A stretch of 64,000 bases of DNA from Chitinophaga pinensis (GCA_945874665.1 CAMCHJ010000001.1:248001-312000), one strand, 5' to 3'; counted from the stretch's first letter, positions 36,113 through 43,885 are shown. The notes: generated by a model from the sequence alone, not told the origin. Program-made: numbers and translations.

Positions 36113-37173
36113 GCCTTCCCACTGCGCCCATCCGCTTTGCCATTGTAGGCCTCGGTCACATCGGCAAGCGCCATGCCTACATGGTGCAACAGCACCCAGA
36201 GGCCGAGTTGGTGGCAGTAATCGACCCTATCAACCCGCAATTCGACCCCAGTATCCCGTACTTTGAACGGCTTGACGACTACTTTTTAAACGGACCCACA
36301 GCCGATGTGCTCACCGTAGCCACCCCAAATGGCTTGCACGTGGCTCAAGCCCAACAGGCCATTGCGCAAGGGTTGCATGTGGTGGTAGAGAAGCCCATCG
36401 GACTGCGGAGCAGCGAGGTAGAGCTGCTCCTCCAGCAGGCACAAACGGCCGGCAAACAGCTTTTTCCAGTGATGCAAAACCGCTACTCGCCCCCCAGCCA
36501 GTGGATCAAAGGCGTGATGCAGGCGGGTTTGTTGGGAGAAATTTACCTCGTACAGCTCCATTGCTTTTGGAACCGCGACCAGCGTTATTACCTGCCCAAA
36601 GGCTGGCACGGCAGCGCGCAGCTCGACGGAGGCACGCTCTTTACCCAGTTTTCGCATTTCATCGACACCTTGTATTGGTTGTTGGGGGATGTGGAGGAGG
36701 TTTCTGGACAAATGCGCAGTTTCAACCATGCGGGCTTAACCGATTTTGAAGACAGCGGTCTGCTCCAATTTCAGCTGGCCGGTGGCGCACTCGGCAGTTT
36801 GGCCTTCAGCACCTCGGTGCACGACCAAAACTTTGAATCGAGTATCACCTTGATTGGCGAAAAAGGCACGGTGAAGTTGGGCGGGCAATACATGGACCAA
36901 GTGGTTTACTGCCACATCCAAGGGTATGAAATGCCGGTGTTGCCGCCTACCAATCCTGGCAACGACTACGGCCACTACAAAGGTTCGGCGGCCAATCATC
37001 AATACGTAATCGAAAATGTGGTAGATGTGTTGCGCGGCCGCGCGCCCATTACCGTAAAACCCGAAGAAGCCCTAGCCGTAGTTCGAATTATCGAACAGAT
37101 GTATGCCTCAGCTGCTGCGTCCTCCGCTGCGTCCTCTGCGCCCTCCGCGCCCTCCGCGGTAAAAAAACCCTAA
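36109..37173 (+). CDS. Gfo/Idh/MocA family oxidoreductase, WbpB/WlbA-like
   Basis: 354 residues from the ATG at 36109, which overlaps the stop of the acetyltransferase gene. The Rossmann start is IRFAIVGLGHIGKRHA; VVVEKPIGL carries the catalytic-type EKP motif; FTQFSHFIDTLYWLLG follows. In the Wbp route this enzyme oxidises C3 of UDP-GlcNAc-uronate. The last 20 or so codons (from about 37111) are not protein-family sequence but read through a family B repeat (Ala/Ser/Pro-rich, ending VKKP), so the original stop has been lost or replaced. The longer frame from 36052 is rejected because it overlaps the upstream gene. Confidence 0.8.
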   Translation: MSLPTAPIRFAIVGLGHIGKRHAYMVQQHPEAELVAVIDPINPQFDPSIPYFERLDDYFLNGPTADVLTVATPNGLHVAQAQQAIAQGLHVVVEKPIGLRSSEVELLLQQAQTAGKQLFPVMQNRYSPPSQWIKGVMQAGLLGEIYLVQLHCFWNRDQRYYLPKGWHGSAQLDGGTLFTQFSHFIDTLYWLLGDVEEVSGQMRSFNHAGLTDFEDSGLLQFQLAGGALGSLAFSTSVHDQNFESSITLIGEKGTVKLGGQYMDQVVYCHIQGYEMPVLPPTNPGNDYGHYKGSAANHQYVIENVVDVLRGRAPITVKPEEALAVVRIIEQMYASAAASSAASSAPSAPSAVKKP

Positions 37174-37505
37174 CTCCCGCCCCTTCGCTAAAGCGTCCTC
37201 CGCGTTCTCTGCGGTAAAAAAAACCTAACTCCCGCCCCTTCGACTGCTTCGCGCTCAGGGACCGCCTTCGATGCTTCGCCCGGTGGGTGAGCCCCGTCGA
37301 ACCCGGGACCGGCCGTGGGTGCTTCGATAAACTCAGCAACCGCTGCTTCGCCCGGCCCTTCGACTGTTCATTCCGCTGCGCTGCATGAACGCTCAGGGAC
37401 CGGCCATGGGTGCTTCGATGAACTCAGGGACCACCTTCGATGCTTCGATAATCGCCAATCGAAATCGCCAATCAAAATCATAAATCCAACTCAGAAATCA
37501 GAAAT
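37111..37505. repeat. Family A/B repeat cluster at the end of the Gfo/Idh gene
   Basis: Two family B units (37111-37168, which codes for the protein tail, and 37192-37224) are followed by several family A units, including a long one at 37355-37403 with the GTTCAT/ATGAAC stem and variants with CTTCGATAAACTCAGCAAC and CTTCGATGAACTCAGGGAC. The end (37455-37505) is a simple AATC-rich stretch (repeats of the AAATCAT type) before the convergent aminotransferase gene. No gene is seen from 37174 to 37511. Confidence 0.86.
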
Positions 37506-37511
37506 CATAAA

Positions 37512-38624
37512 TCAAAACGCTCTTACCCCCTCCACAATCCGCGCAAGCGTCTCCTCCCCCAACTCGCTATGCATCGGCAGCGACACCACGCTTTTGCACA
37601 GCGCCTCCGTTACCGGGTAGTGCCCGTGTTGCGCATAGGCCTTTTGTTCGTGCAAAGGCACTGGGTAGTAAATCATGCAGGGAATGCCCAGGGCCGTTAA
37701 ATGTGCACGGAAGGCTTCCCGGTCAACGCCTTCGCCCAATTGCAGGGTATATTGGTGAAAAACGTGGGTGCTGTTGGCCGCCAAGCGCGGTGTTGTTAAC
37801 CAGCTCACCTTGTTAAAAGCCTCTGTGTAATAAGCAGCTGCAGCAGCGCGTGAAGCATTGTAGCGATCGAGGTGCGGCAATTTAGCGCGTAAAATAGCGG
37901 CCTGTATGCTGTCGAGCCGGGAGTTAACCCCCACTTCGTCGTGGTAGTACTGCACACTTTGCCCGTGATTGGCAATCATGCGAATTTTATTAGCCAACAC
38001 GGCATCGCGGGTAAAAATGGCGCCACCATCTCCATAACAACCTAAGTTTTTGCTAGGAAAAAAGCTGGTGCAACCGATGGTGCCCATCGTACCGGCTTTT
38101 GCTACGCGGCCGTCGGGGAAGGTGTAATCGGCGCCAATGGCCTGCGCCGTATCTTCAATAACATACAGCTGGTGCTTTTCGGCCAACGCCAAAAGCGGGG
38201 CCATATCGGCACATTGACCGAACAAATGCACGGGCACAATGGCTTTGGTGCGGGGGGTGATGGCCTTTTCAACGGCGGCCACATCAATGTTAAAGGTATG
38301 CGGATCCACATCCACCAAAACGGGCTTGAGTTGCAGCAGGGCAATTACCTCGGCGGTGGCTACGTAGGTAAAGTTGGCGGTAATCACCTCGTCGCCGGGT
38401 TGCAGACCGAGGGCCATCATGGCAATTTGGAGCGCGTCGGTGCCGTTGGCGCAAGCAATTACCTCGGCCCCGCCCAAGTAGTGGCTCAGTTCGGTTTGGA
38501 AGGCCTTTACCGCAGGACCGTTGATAAAGGCCATGCTGTCCATCACTTCTTGGATGCCATTGTCGATTTCCGATTTAATCAAAGCGTACTGCGCCTTGAG
38601 GTCTACCATGGGAACTGCTTGCAT
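37512..38624 (-). CDS. wbpE: DegT/DnrJ/EryC1/StrS sugar aminotransferase, WbpE/WlbC-like
   Basis: 370 residues from the ATG at 38624. VIACANGTDALQIAMMALGL and the PLP lysine K192 in FFPSKNLGCYGDGG identify the fold; MVDLKAQY and FINGPAVKAF at the N-terminus match the WbpE/WlbC group, which aminates C3 of the UDP-3-keto-glucuronate with glutamate. A frame from a TTG at 38642 is possible, but that TTG is part of the promoter -7 box, so the ATG is chosen. It lies on the opposite strand from its presumed pathway partners and is separated from them by repeats. Confidence 0.87.
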   Translation of the reverse strand: MQAVPMVDLKAQYALIKSEIDNGIQEVMDSMAFINGPAVKAFQTELSHYLGGAEVIACANGTDALQIAMMALGLQPGDEVITANFTYVATAEVIALLQLKPVLVDVDPHTFNIDVAAVEKAITPRTKAIVPVHLFGQCADMAPLLALAEKHQLYVIEDTAQAIGADYTFPDGRVAKAGTMGTIGCTSFFPSKNLGCYGDGGAIFTRDAVLANKIRMIANHGQSVQYYHDEVGVNSRLDSIQAAILRAKLPHLDRYNASRAAAAAYYTEAFNKVSWLTTPRLAANSTHVFHQYTLQLGEGVDREAFRAHLTALGIPCMIYYPVPLHEQKAYAQHGHYPVTEALCKSVVSLPMHSELGEETLARIVEGVRAF

Positions 38625-38639
38625 TGAATGTTTTTTTTG

Positions 38640-38647
38640 CAAAGATA
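38640..38647 (-). promoter_or_regulatory. -7 promoter box for the aminotransferase gene
   Basis: Minus-strand TATCTTTG, a perfect TAnnTTTG. It contains the TTG that would otherwise be the upstream start codon, and it leaves a 15-base spacer to the ATG at 38624, which decides the start. Confidence 0.6.
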
Positions 38648-38710
38648 AGGGCCTGCGGCGATTTGAAATTTGTTATTCGAAATTCGCAAATCAGAAATAG
38701 CAACGCCGCT

Positions 38711-39029
38711 GCCCTTCGATGAACTCAGGGACCGCCTTCGATGAACTCAGGGAACACCTTCGACTGCTTCGCGCTCAGGGACCGCCTTCGATGAACTCAG
38801 GGACCGCCGCTGCGTTCTCCGCGTCCTCCGCGGTAAAAAACCGCCCCGCCCTTCGGCTGCTGCGCGCTCAGGGACCGCCTTCGACTGTTCATTCCGCTGC
38901 GCTGCATGAACGCTCAGGGACCGGTCTGGCGATGCTTCGATGAACTCAGGGACCGCCGCTGCGTTCTCCGCGTCCTCCGCGGTAAAAAACCCCTCCCGCG
39001 TTCTCCCCGTCCTCCGCGGTAAAAAAACA
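38711..39029. repeat. Family A/B repeat cluster between two divergent sugar-nucleotide genes
   Basis: Tandem family A units (short forms with CTTCGATGAACTCAGGGACC, a CTGCTTCGCGCTCAGGGACC form, and a long stem form at about 38877-38923) are interleaved with three family B units at about 38806-38840, 38956-38990 and 38996-39029 (each ending CCTCCGCGGTAAAAAA). A frame through this DNA from 38940 joins the dehydrogenase gene but is repeat-encoded. The stretch 38648-38710 shows only AT-rich AAATC-type DNA. Confidence 0.87.
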
Positions 39030-39041
39030 AATCTCGAACCC

Positions 39042-39049
39042 TATCTTTA
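39042..39049 (+). promoter_or_regulatory. Near-consensus -7 box for the dehydrogenase gene
   Basis: TATCTTTA differs from TAnnTTTG only at the last base and ends four bases before the ATG at 39054, directly after a family B unit. Confidence 0.4.
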
Positions 39050-39053
39050 CCCA

Positions 39054-40325
39054 ATGCAACAACCCACCCTCGCCATCATCGGCCTCGGCTACGTAGGACT
39101 CCCCCTGGCTGTGGCATTTAGCAAGTTATACAAAACCATCGGCTTCGATATCGACCAAAACAGGGTGTCAGACTTGCAGGCCGGTCGCGATAAAACCCGA
39201 CAAATCAGCCCCGAAGCACTGCAGGCGGCCTTCCAACAAACAACCCCTTTGCAGTTAACGGCCTCTCCCGCAGCCATACAAGAGGCGGATATATACATCG
39301 TAACCGTGCCAACCCCCGTTGATGCCCATAAAAAGCCAGATTTACGTGCCCTTTTAGCCGCCAGCAAGCAAGTAGGCGCCTGCTTGCAACGAGGCAACCT
39401 GGTGATCTACGAAAGCACCGTGTACCCCGGCTGTACCGAGGAAGACTGTGTGCCGGTACTGGAGTCGGCATCGGGCCTCAGCTTTAACCAGGACTTTTAC
39501 GTAGGCTACTCGCCCGAGCGCATCAACCCCGGCGATACTGTGAACACCCTCACCAAAATCAAGAAGGTCACCTCTGGCTCTACGCCGGCCATTGGCCAGC
39601 AGGTCGATCAACTTTACAAAAGCATCATCACCGCAGGCACGCATCTCGCGCCCAGCATTCGGGTTGCGGAAGCAGCAAAAGCCATCGAAAATGCGCAACG
39701 CGATGTGAACATCAGTTTTGTGAATGAGTTGGCGCTTATTTTTGACAGGATGGGCGTGGACACCACGGAGGTGCTGGCTGCTGCCGCCACCAAATGGAAT
39801 TTTTTGCCCTTTAAGCCAGGATTGGTGGGGGGGCATTGCATTGGCGTAGATCCGTATTATTTGGCCTACAAAGCCGAAAAGCTAGGTTATATTCCTGAGG
39901 TAATTCTCAGCGGCCGCCGTATCAACGACCAAATGGGCCTTTTTGTGGCGGGAAAGCTCATCAAACTCTTATCCAACAACAACGTGCGGCTAAAAGAGGC
40001 CCGGGTGCTCATTTTAGGCGTGGCTTTTAAGGAGAATTGTCCTGATATACGCAATACCAAAGTGGTCGACATTGTGCGGGAGCTCGAGTCGTATGGGGTA
40101 CAAGTCCTCGTTTGGGACCCTTGGGCCGATGCGGCAGAGGTGCACGAAGCCTACGGCATTCAAATCCATACCCAACAACCCGCTGGTCGTTTTGATGGGA
40201 TGGTGGTAGCCGTGGCGCACGACCAGTTTCTGCACCTCGACTATGCCGCCTACAAAGCCGCTGGCACCCTCCTCTACGATGTAAAAGGCATTGTACCGGC
40301 AGGAATTGCCGACGCAAGGCTGTAG
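39054..40325 (+). CDS. UDP-N-acetylhexosamine 6-dehydrogenase (WbpA/TviB-type)
   Basis: 423 residues from the ATG at 39054. The NAD fold is ALAIIGLGYVGLPLA-like (read LAIIGLGYVGLPLAVAF); IVTVPTPVD, YESTVYPGCTEEDC with the second Cys region, and the catalytic loop LVGGHCIGVDPYYLA (nucleophile Cys) follow, then FKENCPDIRNTKVVDI. It oxidises the C6 hydroxyl of UDP-GlcNAc or UDP-GalNAc to the uronate. The signature is closest to TviB/WbpO-like and WbpA-like enzymes, which cannot be separated by eye. It would supply the first intermediate for the WbpB/E/D enzymes nearby. A family A unit begins three bases after the stop. Confidence 0.9.
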   Translation: MQQPTLAIIGLGYVGLPLAVAFSKLYKTIGFDIDQNRVSDLQAGRDKTRQISPEALQAAFQQTTPLQLTASPAAIQEADIYIVTVPTPVDAHKKPDLRALLAASKQVGACLQRGNLVIYESTVYPGCTEEDCVPVLESASGLSFNQDFYVGYSPERINPGDTVNTLTKIKKVTSGSTPAIGQQVDQLYKSIITAGTHLAPSIRVAEAAKAIENAQRDVNISFVNELALIFDRMGVDTTEVLAAAATKWNFLPFKPGLVGGHCIGVDPYYLAYKAEKLGYIPEVILSGRRINDQMGLFVAGKLIKLLSNNNVRLKEARVLILGVAFKENCPDIRNTKVVDIVRELESYGVQVLVWDPWADAAEVHEAYGIQIHTQQPAGRFDGMVVAVAHDQFLHLDYAAYKAAGTLLYDVKGIVPAGIADARL

Positions 40326-40328
40326 GGG

Positions 40329-40451
40329 CCCTTCGACTGTTCATTTCGCTGCGCTGCATGAACGCTCAGGGACCGGCTTTGCCTGTAGCGTTCTCCGCGC
40401 ACTCTGCGGTAAAAAAACCTCCCGCGTTCTCCCCGTCCTCCGCGGTAAAAA
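40329..40451. repeat. Family A/B repeats after the dehydrogenase gene
   Basis: One long family A unit (40329-40376, with the TTCAT/ATGAA stem) followed by two family B units (about 40387-40417 and 40421-40451). The rest of the gap to 40623 holds no recognisable gene; a short ACTTTG-containing motif lies just before the galE start. Confidence 0.85.
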
Positions 40452-40623
40452 CCCCGATGTACAACCCCTTGTTATATCCCTTCACATAAATTTAATCCCC
40501 CCGCATTTGGCAATACCAAAACACTTTCCGTTCTTTGTTCGTGTAAAAAAACTACTCGTTATAGCTAAGCAGCTGTGACTGAGGAGGCGAAGCCGTGTCA
40601 GGCCCAGCAACACAAAGCATACT

Positions 40624-41682
40624 TTGCTAAAAAGCACCAAAAAAATATTAATAACCGGCGGATTGGGTTATTTGGGATCGCACACCACCGTGGTTTTGCA
40701 GCAAGCAGGCTATGAGGTGGTGAGTGCCGACAACCACAGCAATTCACAAGCCGACGTGGCCCACCGCATAGCGCGCATCACCGGCATCCAGCCCCGCAAC
40801 TACGAAATTGACGTATGCGACCGCCAAGCGCTTACCGACTTATTCGAAGCCGAAGGCCCTTTTGCCGGCGTGATCCACATGGCGGCCCACAAATCGGTAG
40901 GAGAATCGGTGGCCGAACCACTCAAGTACTACCACAACAACCTGCTCAGCTTGCTGCAAGTACTGCACTGCTGCGAGCAATTTGGCGTAGCACACCTCGT
41001 GTTTAGCAGCACCTGCACCGTATACGGCGAGCCAGCCGTGCTGCCCGTAACCGAAAACACCCCGGTAAACCCGCTGTCGCCCTACGGACAAACCAAGCTG
41101 CTGTGCGAGCAAATGCTGCAGGACTTTGTACGCACACACCCCATGCAAGCCCTCTCGCTCCGCTTTTTCAACCCAGTAGGCGCCCATCCCAGCGGCGAAA
41201 TTGGCGAGCTGCCCAACGGCGTGCCCTCCAACCTGCTGCCTTTTATGGCGCAAACCGCTGCGGGACTGCACCCCTATTTACGCATTTGGGGTGACGATTA
41301 CCCCACGCCCGACGGCAGCTGCATCCGCGATTACATACACGTATGCGACTTGGCCGAAGTGCACCTCAAAGCCCTCGAATGGCTTTTTGACCAAAACAGC
41401 AAGCAAGGCTTCGAAATACTCAACGTAGGCACCGGCCAAGGCATCAGCGTAAAACAAATGGTAACGGCTTTTGAGCAAACCCTCCAGGTTACCTTGCCCA
41501 AGCGCGTGCTGCACCGCAGGGCTGGCGACATTGTAACCATGTATGCCGATAGCCAAAAGGCGGCGGCCATGCTGCAGTGGGTACCTCGCTTTACCCTCGC
41601 CCAAATGGTGCAAACCACCTGGCTTTGGCAACAGAACCTGGAGCTCGCCGGCCTCGACACTAAACTGCACAGCGCAAACTAA
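40624..41682 (+). CDS. galE: UDP-glucose 4-epimerase
   Basis: 352 residues with a TTG start immediately before the conserved ILITGGLGYLGSHT nucleotide-binding motif; no ATG is available in frame near the start. The family motifs FSSTCTVYGEP, the active-site SPYGQTKLLCE (YxxxK), and RFFNPVGAHPSGEIGE are all present. It interconverts UDP-Glc/UDP-Gal or their N-acetyl forms and may supply the UDP-GalNAc needed by the dehydrogenase upstream. The winged-helix gene follows with two bases between. Confidence 0.9.
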   Translation: MLKSTKKILITGGLGYLGSHTTVVLQQAGYEVVSADNHSNSQADVAHRIARITGIQPRNYEIDVCDRQALTDLFEAEGPFAGVIHMAAHKSVGESVAEPLKYYHNNLLSLLQVLHCCEQFGVAHLVFSSTCTVYGEPAVLPVTENTPVNPLSPYGQTKLLCEQMLQDFVRTHPMQALSLRFFNPVGAHPSGEIGELPNGVPSNLLPFMAQTAAGLHPYLRIWGDDYPTPDGSCIRDYIHVCDLAEVHLKALEWLFDQNSKQGFEILNVGTGQGISVKQMVTAFEQTLQVTLPKRVLHRRAGDIVTMYADSQKAAAMLQWVPRFTLAQMVQTTWLWQQNLELAGLDTKLHSAN

Positions 41683-41684
41683 GC

Positions 41685-42212
41685 ATGCTTGAAACCTTAA
41701 TCACTTCCAAAACCCGCATCAAGCTCCTGCTGAAATTTTTCAGCAATCAGGGCAACCAAGCCTATTTGCGGGCTTTGGCCGACGAGTTTGGTGAAAGCAC
41801 CAACGCCGTGCGGGTAGAGCTCAACCGCTTGTCGGATGCCGGACTCTTGGAGTCGGAGCCAGCGGGCAACACCATCCTGTACAAAGCCAATAAAATGCAC
41901 CCTATTTATGGGGAAATCCGCAGTTTGGTATCGAAATATTTAGGGTTTGATCAAATTATTGAAACCGTTTTAGAGCGTTTAGGCGATCTAGAACAGGCCG
42001 TGGTGGTAGGCGATTATGCCAAAGGCCAAGACAGCGGCGTGATTGACCTCAGGCTCATCGGACACATAGACCTCCAGTATTTAAGTCAGCTCATCCTCAA
42101 AGCCGAAGGGCTCATCAACCGCAAAATCCGGTACAGTATTCAGCCATCCGATGTTTCGGGTTTGGGCTATGACTTTGAGGGGGAGGCGCATATTGTGCTG
42201 TGGACGAAGTAA
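41685..42212 (+). CDS. Winged-helix regulator with a degenerate nucleotidyltransferase-like domain
   Basis: 175 residues. An ArsR/MarR-like winged helix covers about 1-75 (LITSKTRIKLLLKFF, FGESTNAVRVELNRLSDAGLL). The second half has VVVGDYAKGQDSGVIDLRLIG, which resembles the MNT-type nucleotidyltransferase GSxAxGxxxxxSDIDL but with the glycine/serine loop and the DxD aspartates largely replaced, so it is probably catalytically dead and ligand-binding. Such proteins recur inside surface-polysaccharide loci of Bacteroidota and may control them. It is coupled to galE and a family B unit begins right after its stop codon. Confidence 0.78.
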   Translation: MLETLITSKTRIKLLLKFFSNQGNQAYLRALADEFGESTNAVRVELNRLSDAGLLESEPAGNTILYKANKMHPIYGEIRSLVSKYLGFDQIIETVLERLGDLEQAVVVGDYAKGQDSGVIDLRLIGHIDLQYLSQLILKAEGLINRKIRYSIQPSDVSGLGYDFEGEAHIVLWTK

Positions 42213-42245
42213 TTTTGCACCGCGGAGGACGCAGATGGCGCTGAG
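42213..42245. repeat. Family B repeat, left inverted end of the GxxExxY unit
   Basis: Starts with TTTTGCACCGCGGAGGACG immediately after the winged-helix stop codon and ends GGCGCTGAG. Its reverse complement lines up with the unit at 42756-42790 over about 33 positions with only a few mismatches. Confidence 0.8.
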
Positions 42246-42254
42246 CCTCAGCTT

Positions 42255-42653
42255 TCAGGCAGCACGATCAAAGTTATTAACCAAGCGCTGAAGACCAGCT
42301 AGCAGCTTTACCTCATGGAAATTGATCAGATATCCAAGTTGTAAATCTGTTAAACGCAGATAAGTAAGTAGTTGAGATTGCATTTTGGGATGAATTTCGC
42401 TTACGGCTTTCAGCTCAATGATTACCGCATCATCAACCAAAAGATCAACCCGGAGGTCATTGGCAATGATTTCGTCTTTATACACAACAGGAACCAATAC
42501 TTGTGTTTTAACGATGTGTTTTCGAGACTTCAGCTCAATCTCCATGGCCTTTTGATAAATGCTTTCGAGCAACCCAGGACCAAGTGTTTTATGCACCTCA
42601 ATAGCAGCGCCTACCACACTAAAGCCTATTTGATTTAGATCTTTGGAATTCAT
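42255..42653 (-). CDS. GxxExxY family protein (PD-(D/E)XK nuclease-like)
   Basis: 132 residues. The name-giving motif is GPGLLESIYQKAM (GxxExxY), followed by a PD-(D/E)XK-like core: LRVDLLVDDAVIIELKAV, where the Asp and the E-x-K pair are in nuclease-like positions, then QLLTYLRLTDLQLGYLINF. The family is widespread and often multicopy in environmental genomes; its role is unknown. The gene is flanked by an inverted pair of family B repeats. Confidence 0.88.
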   Translation of the reverse strand: MNSKDLNQIGFSVVGAAIEVHKTLGPGLLESIYQKAMEIELKSRKHIVKTQVLVPVVYKDEIIANDLRVDLLVDDAVIIELKAVSEIHPKMQSQLLTYLRLTDLQLGYLINFHEVKLLAGLQRLVNNFDRAA

Positions 42654-42755
42654 GAGCCTTCAATTTTTTGAAAAGTTAGCAGGCCCAAAACCCAAAAGCA
42701 AATGTTTACCCTATTTTTGAAAACACTTGCGCAGTTTGCGATAATTGACCCCCAA

Positions 42756-42790
42756 CTCAGCGCCCTCCGCGCCCTCCGCGGTAAAAAAAA
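42756..42790. repeat. Family B repeat, right inverted end of the GxxExxY unit
   Basis: Reads CTCAGCGCCCTCCGCGCCC and ends CCTCCGCGGTAAAAAAAA. It is the inverted partner of the unit at 42213-42245 and ends 20 bases before the rfbB -7 box. Confidence 0.82.
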
Positions 42791-42810
42791 CACTACTTCT
42801 AAAAAACCAG

Positions 42811-42818
42811 TAACTTTG
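42811..42818 (+). promoter_or_regulatory. -7 promoter box for rfbB
   Basis: TAACTTTG fits TAnnTTTG and lies eight bases before the ATG at 42827, just downstream of the family B unit. Confidence 0.55.
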
Positions 42819-42826
42819 CGTTTTAT

Positions 42827-43885
42827 ATGACCTTCGAAAGAAACATCCTACTTACCGGCGGCGCTGGTTTCATCGGCTGTCACGCTGTTAAGCATTTTGT
42901 AACAGCTTACCCAGATTACAGGATTGTTGTTTTAGACAAACTGACTTATGCTGGCAATCTTGACAACCTCAAGGAAGTTGCGGATAAGCCTAATTTTGTG
43001 TTTGTTGAAGGCGATATTTGCGATGCCAAGCTCATTGGCGACCTGTTTGCGAAGTATGAGATTAACGGGGTGATGCACCTCGCCGCCGAAAGCCACGTAG
43101 ATCGGAGCATCGAAAACCCCATGGAATTCGTGATGACCAACGTTGTAGGTACGGTGAACTTGCTTAACGCCGCCGTAAAGGCCTGGGGGGAACATCCGAA
43201 TGGCCCGGTGGCTGCGGTGGCTTCGGTGGCTGAGCCTGTCGAAGCCCCAGAAGCCCGAAAATACCTCTTCTACCACATTAGTACCGATGAGGTATACGGT
43301 AGTTTGGGAAAAGAAGGCTTGTTTAGAGAAGACACCCCCTACGACCCACGTTCGCCTTACTCGGCTTCGAAGGCCAGCAGCGACCACTTTGTAAGGGCTT
43401 ACCACGAAACTTACGGACTGCCTGTTGTGATCAGCAATTGCTCTAACAACTACGGCCCCAATCAATACCCCGAAAAGCTCATTCCGGTGGTGATAAACAG
43501 CATCCTCCACCGCAAACCCATACCGGTGTACGGCAAAGGCGAAAACATACGCGATTGGCTGTTTGTGGGCGACCATGTAAGCGCCATGGATGCCATTTGG
43601 CACCGCGGCGCCAGCGGCCGCACCTACAATGTAGGCGGCAACAACGAATGGCAGAACATTCAGTTGGTTAAAAAGCTTTGCCAAATCATGGATGATAAAC
43701 TCGGCCGTGCCACTGGCGAATCCGAAGGCCTCATCACCTACGTAACCGACCGCAAAGGCCACGACCTCCGCTATGCCATCGATGCTTCACGCCTCCGCGA
43801 CGAGCTCAACTGGGAACCCAAGCAAAAATTCGACGAATACCTCAGCACCACTGTAGATTATTACCTAGCTTTATTCAAGAGCTAA
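42827..43885 (+). CDS. rfbB: dTDP-glucose 4,6-dehydratase with a repeat-derived insertion
   Basis: 352 residues. ILLTGGAGFIGCHAVKHF binds NAD; HISTDEVYGSLG, the YSASKASSDHFVRAY catalytic YxxxK segment, and NCSNNYGPNQYPEKLIP are diagnostic of RmlB. It makes dTDP-4-keto-6-deoxyglucose for 6-deoxyhexoses. Between NLLNAAVKAWGEHPNGP and KYLFYHISTDEVYG there is an in-frame insertion of about 15-18 residues (VAAVASVAEPVEAPEA), encoded by three tandem 9-mers and a family A-like fragment (43206-43250). rmlA, rmlC and rmlD are not in the window. Confidence 0.93.
   Translation: MTFERNILLTGGAGFIGCHAVKHFVTAYPDYRIVVLDKLTYAGNLDNLKEVADKPNFVFVEGDICDAKLIGDLFAKYEINGVMHLAAESHVDRSIENPMEFVMTNVVGTVNLLNAAVKAWGEHPNGPVAAVASVAEPVEAPEARKYLFYHISTDEVYGSLGKEGLFREDTPYDPRSPYSASKASSDHFVRAYHETYGLPVVISNCSNNYGPNQYPEKLIPVVINSILHRKPIPVYGKGENIRDWLFVGDHVSAMDAIWHRGASGRTYNVGGNNEWQNIQLVKKLCQIMDDKLGRATGESEGLITYVTDRKGHDLRYAIDASRLRDELNWEPKQKFDEYLSTTVDYYLALFKS
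43206..43250 (+). repeat. Tandem 9-mer and family A fragment inside rfbB
   Basis: CGGTGGCT occurs three times at 9-base spacing (43206, 43215, 43224), and the last copy runs into GGTGGCTGAGCCTGTCGAAG, which matches the family A variant at 14095-14122 apart from a few bases. The length keeps the reading frame. Confidence 0.8.

Larger units (their letters stand above)
42213..42790 (-). mobile_element. Candidate small mobile unit: GxxExxY gene bracketed by inverted family B repeats
   Basis: The two ends (42213-42245 and 42756-42790) are near-perfect inverted copies: both read CTCAGCGCC on the inner side and an A/T run on the outer side. They enclose one small gene, with its 3' end ten bases from the left repeat. 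No transposase is encoded. The same architecture is seen around the GIY-YIG gene with the other repeat family. Mobility is an inference. Confidence 0.4.

Noticed and set aside
38719-39053. Frames running through the repeat cluster into the dehydrogenase
   Set aside because: The encoded peptides are repeat translations; the conserved NAD-binding start follows the ATG at 39054.
43200-43394. Short plus-strand frame inside rfbB that includes the repeat fragment
   Set aside because: It is a shadow frame of rfbB; the Arg/Leu/Trp-rich peptide is the out-of-frame reading of the repeat.
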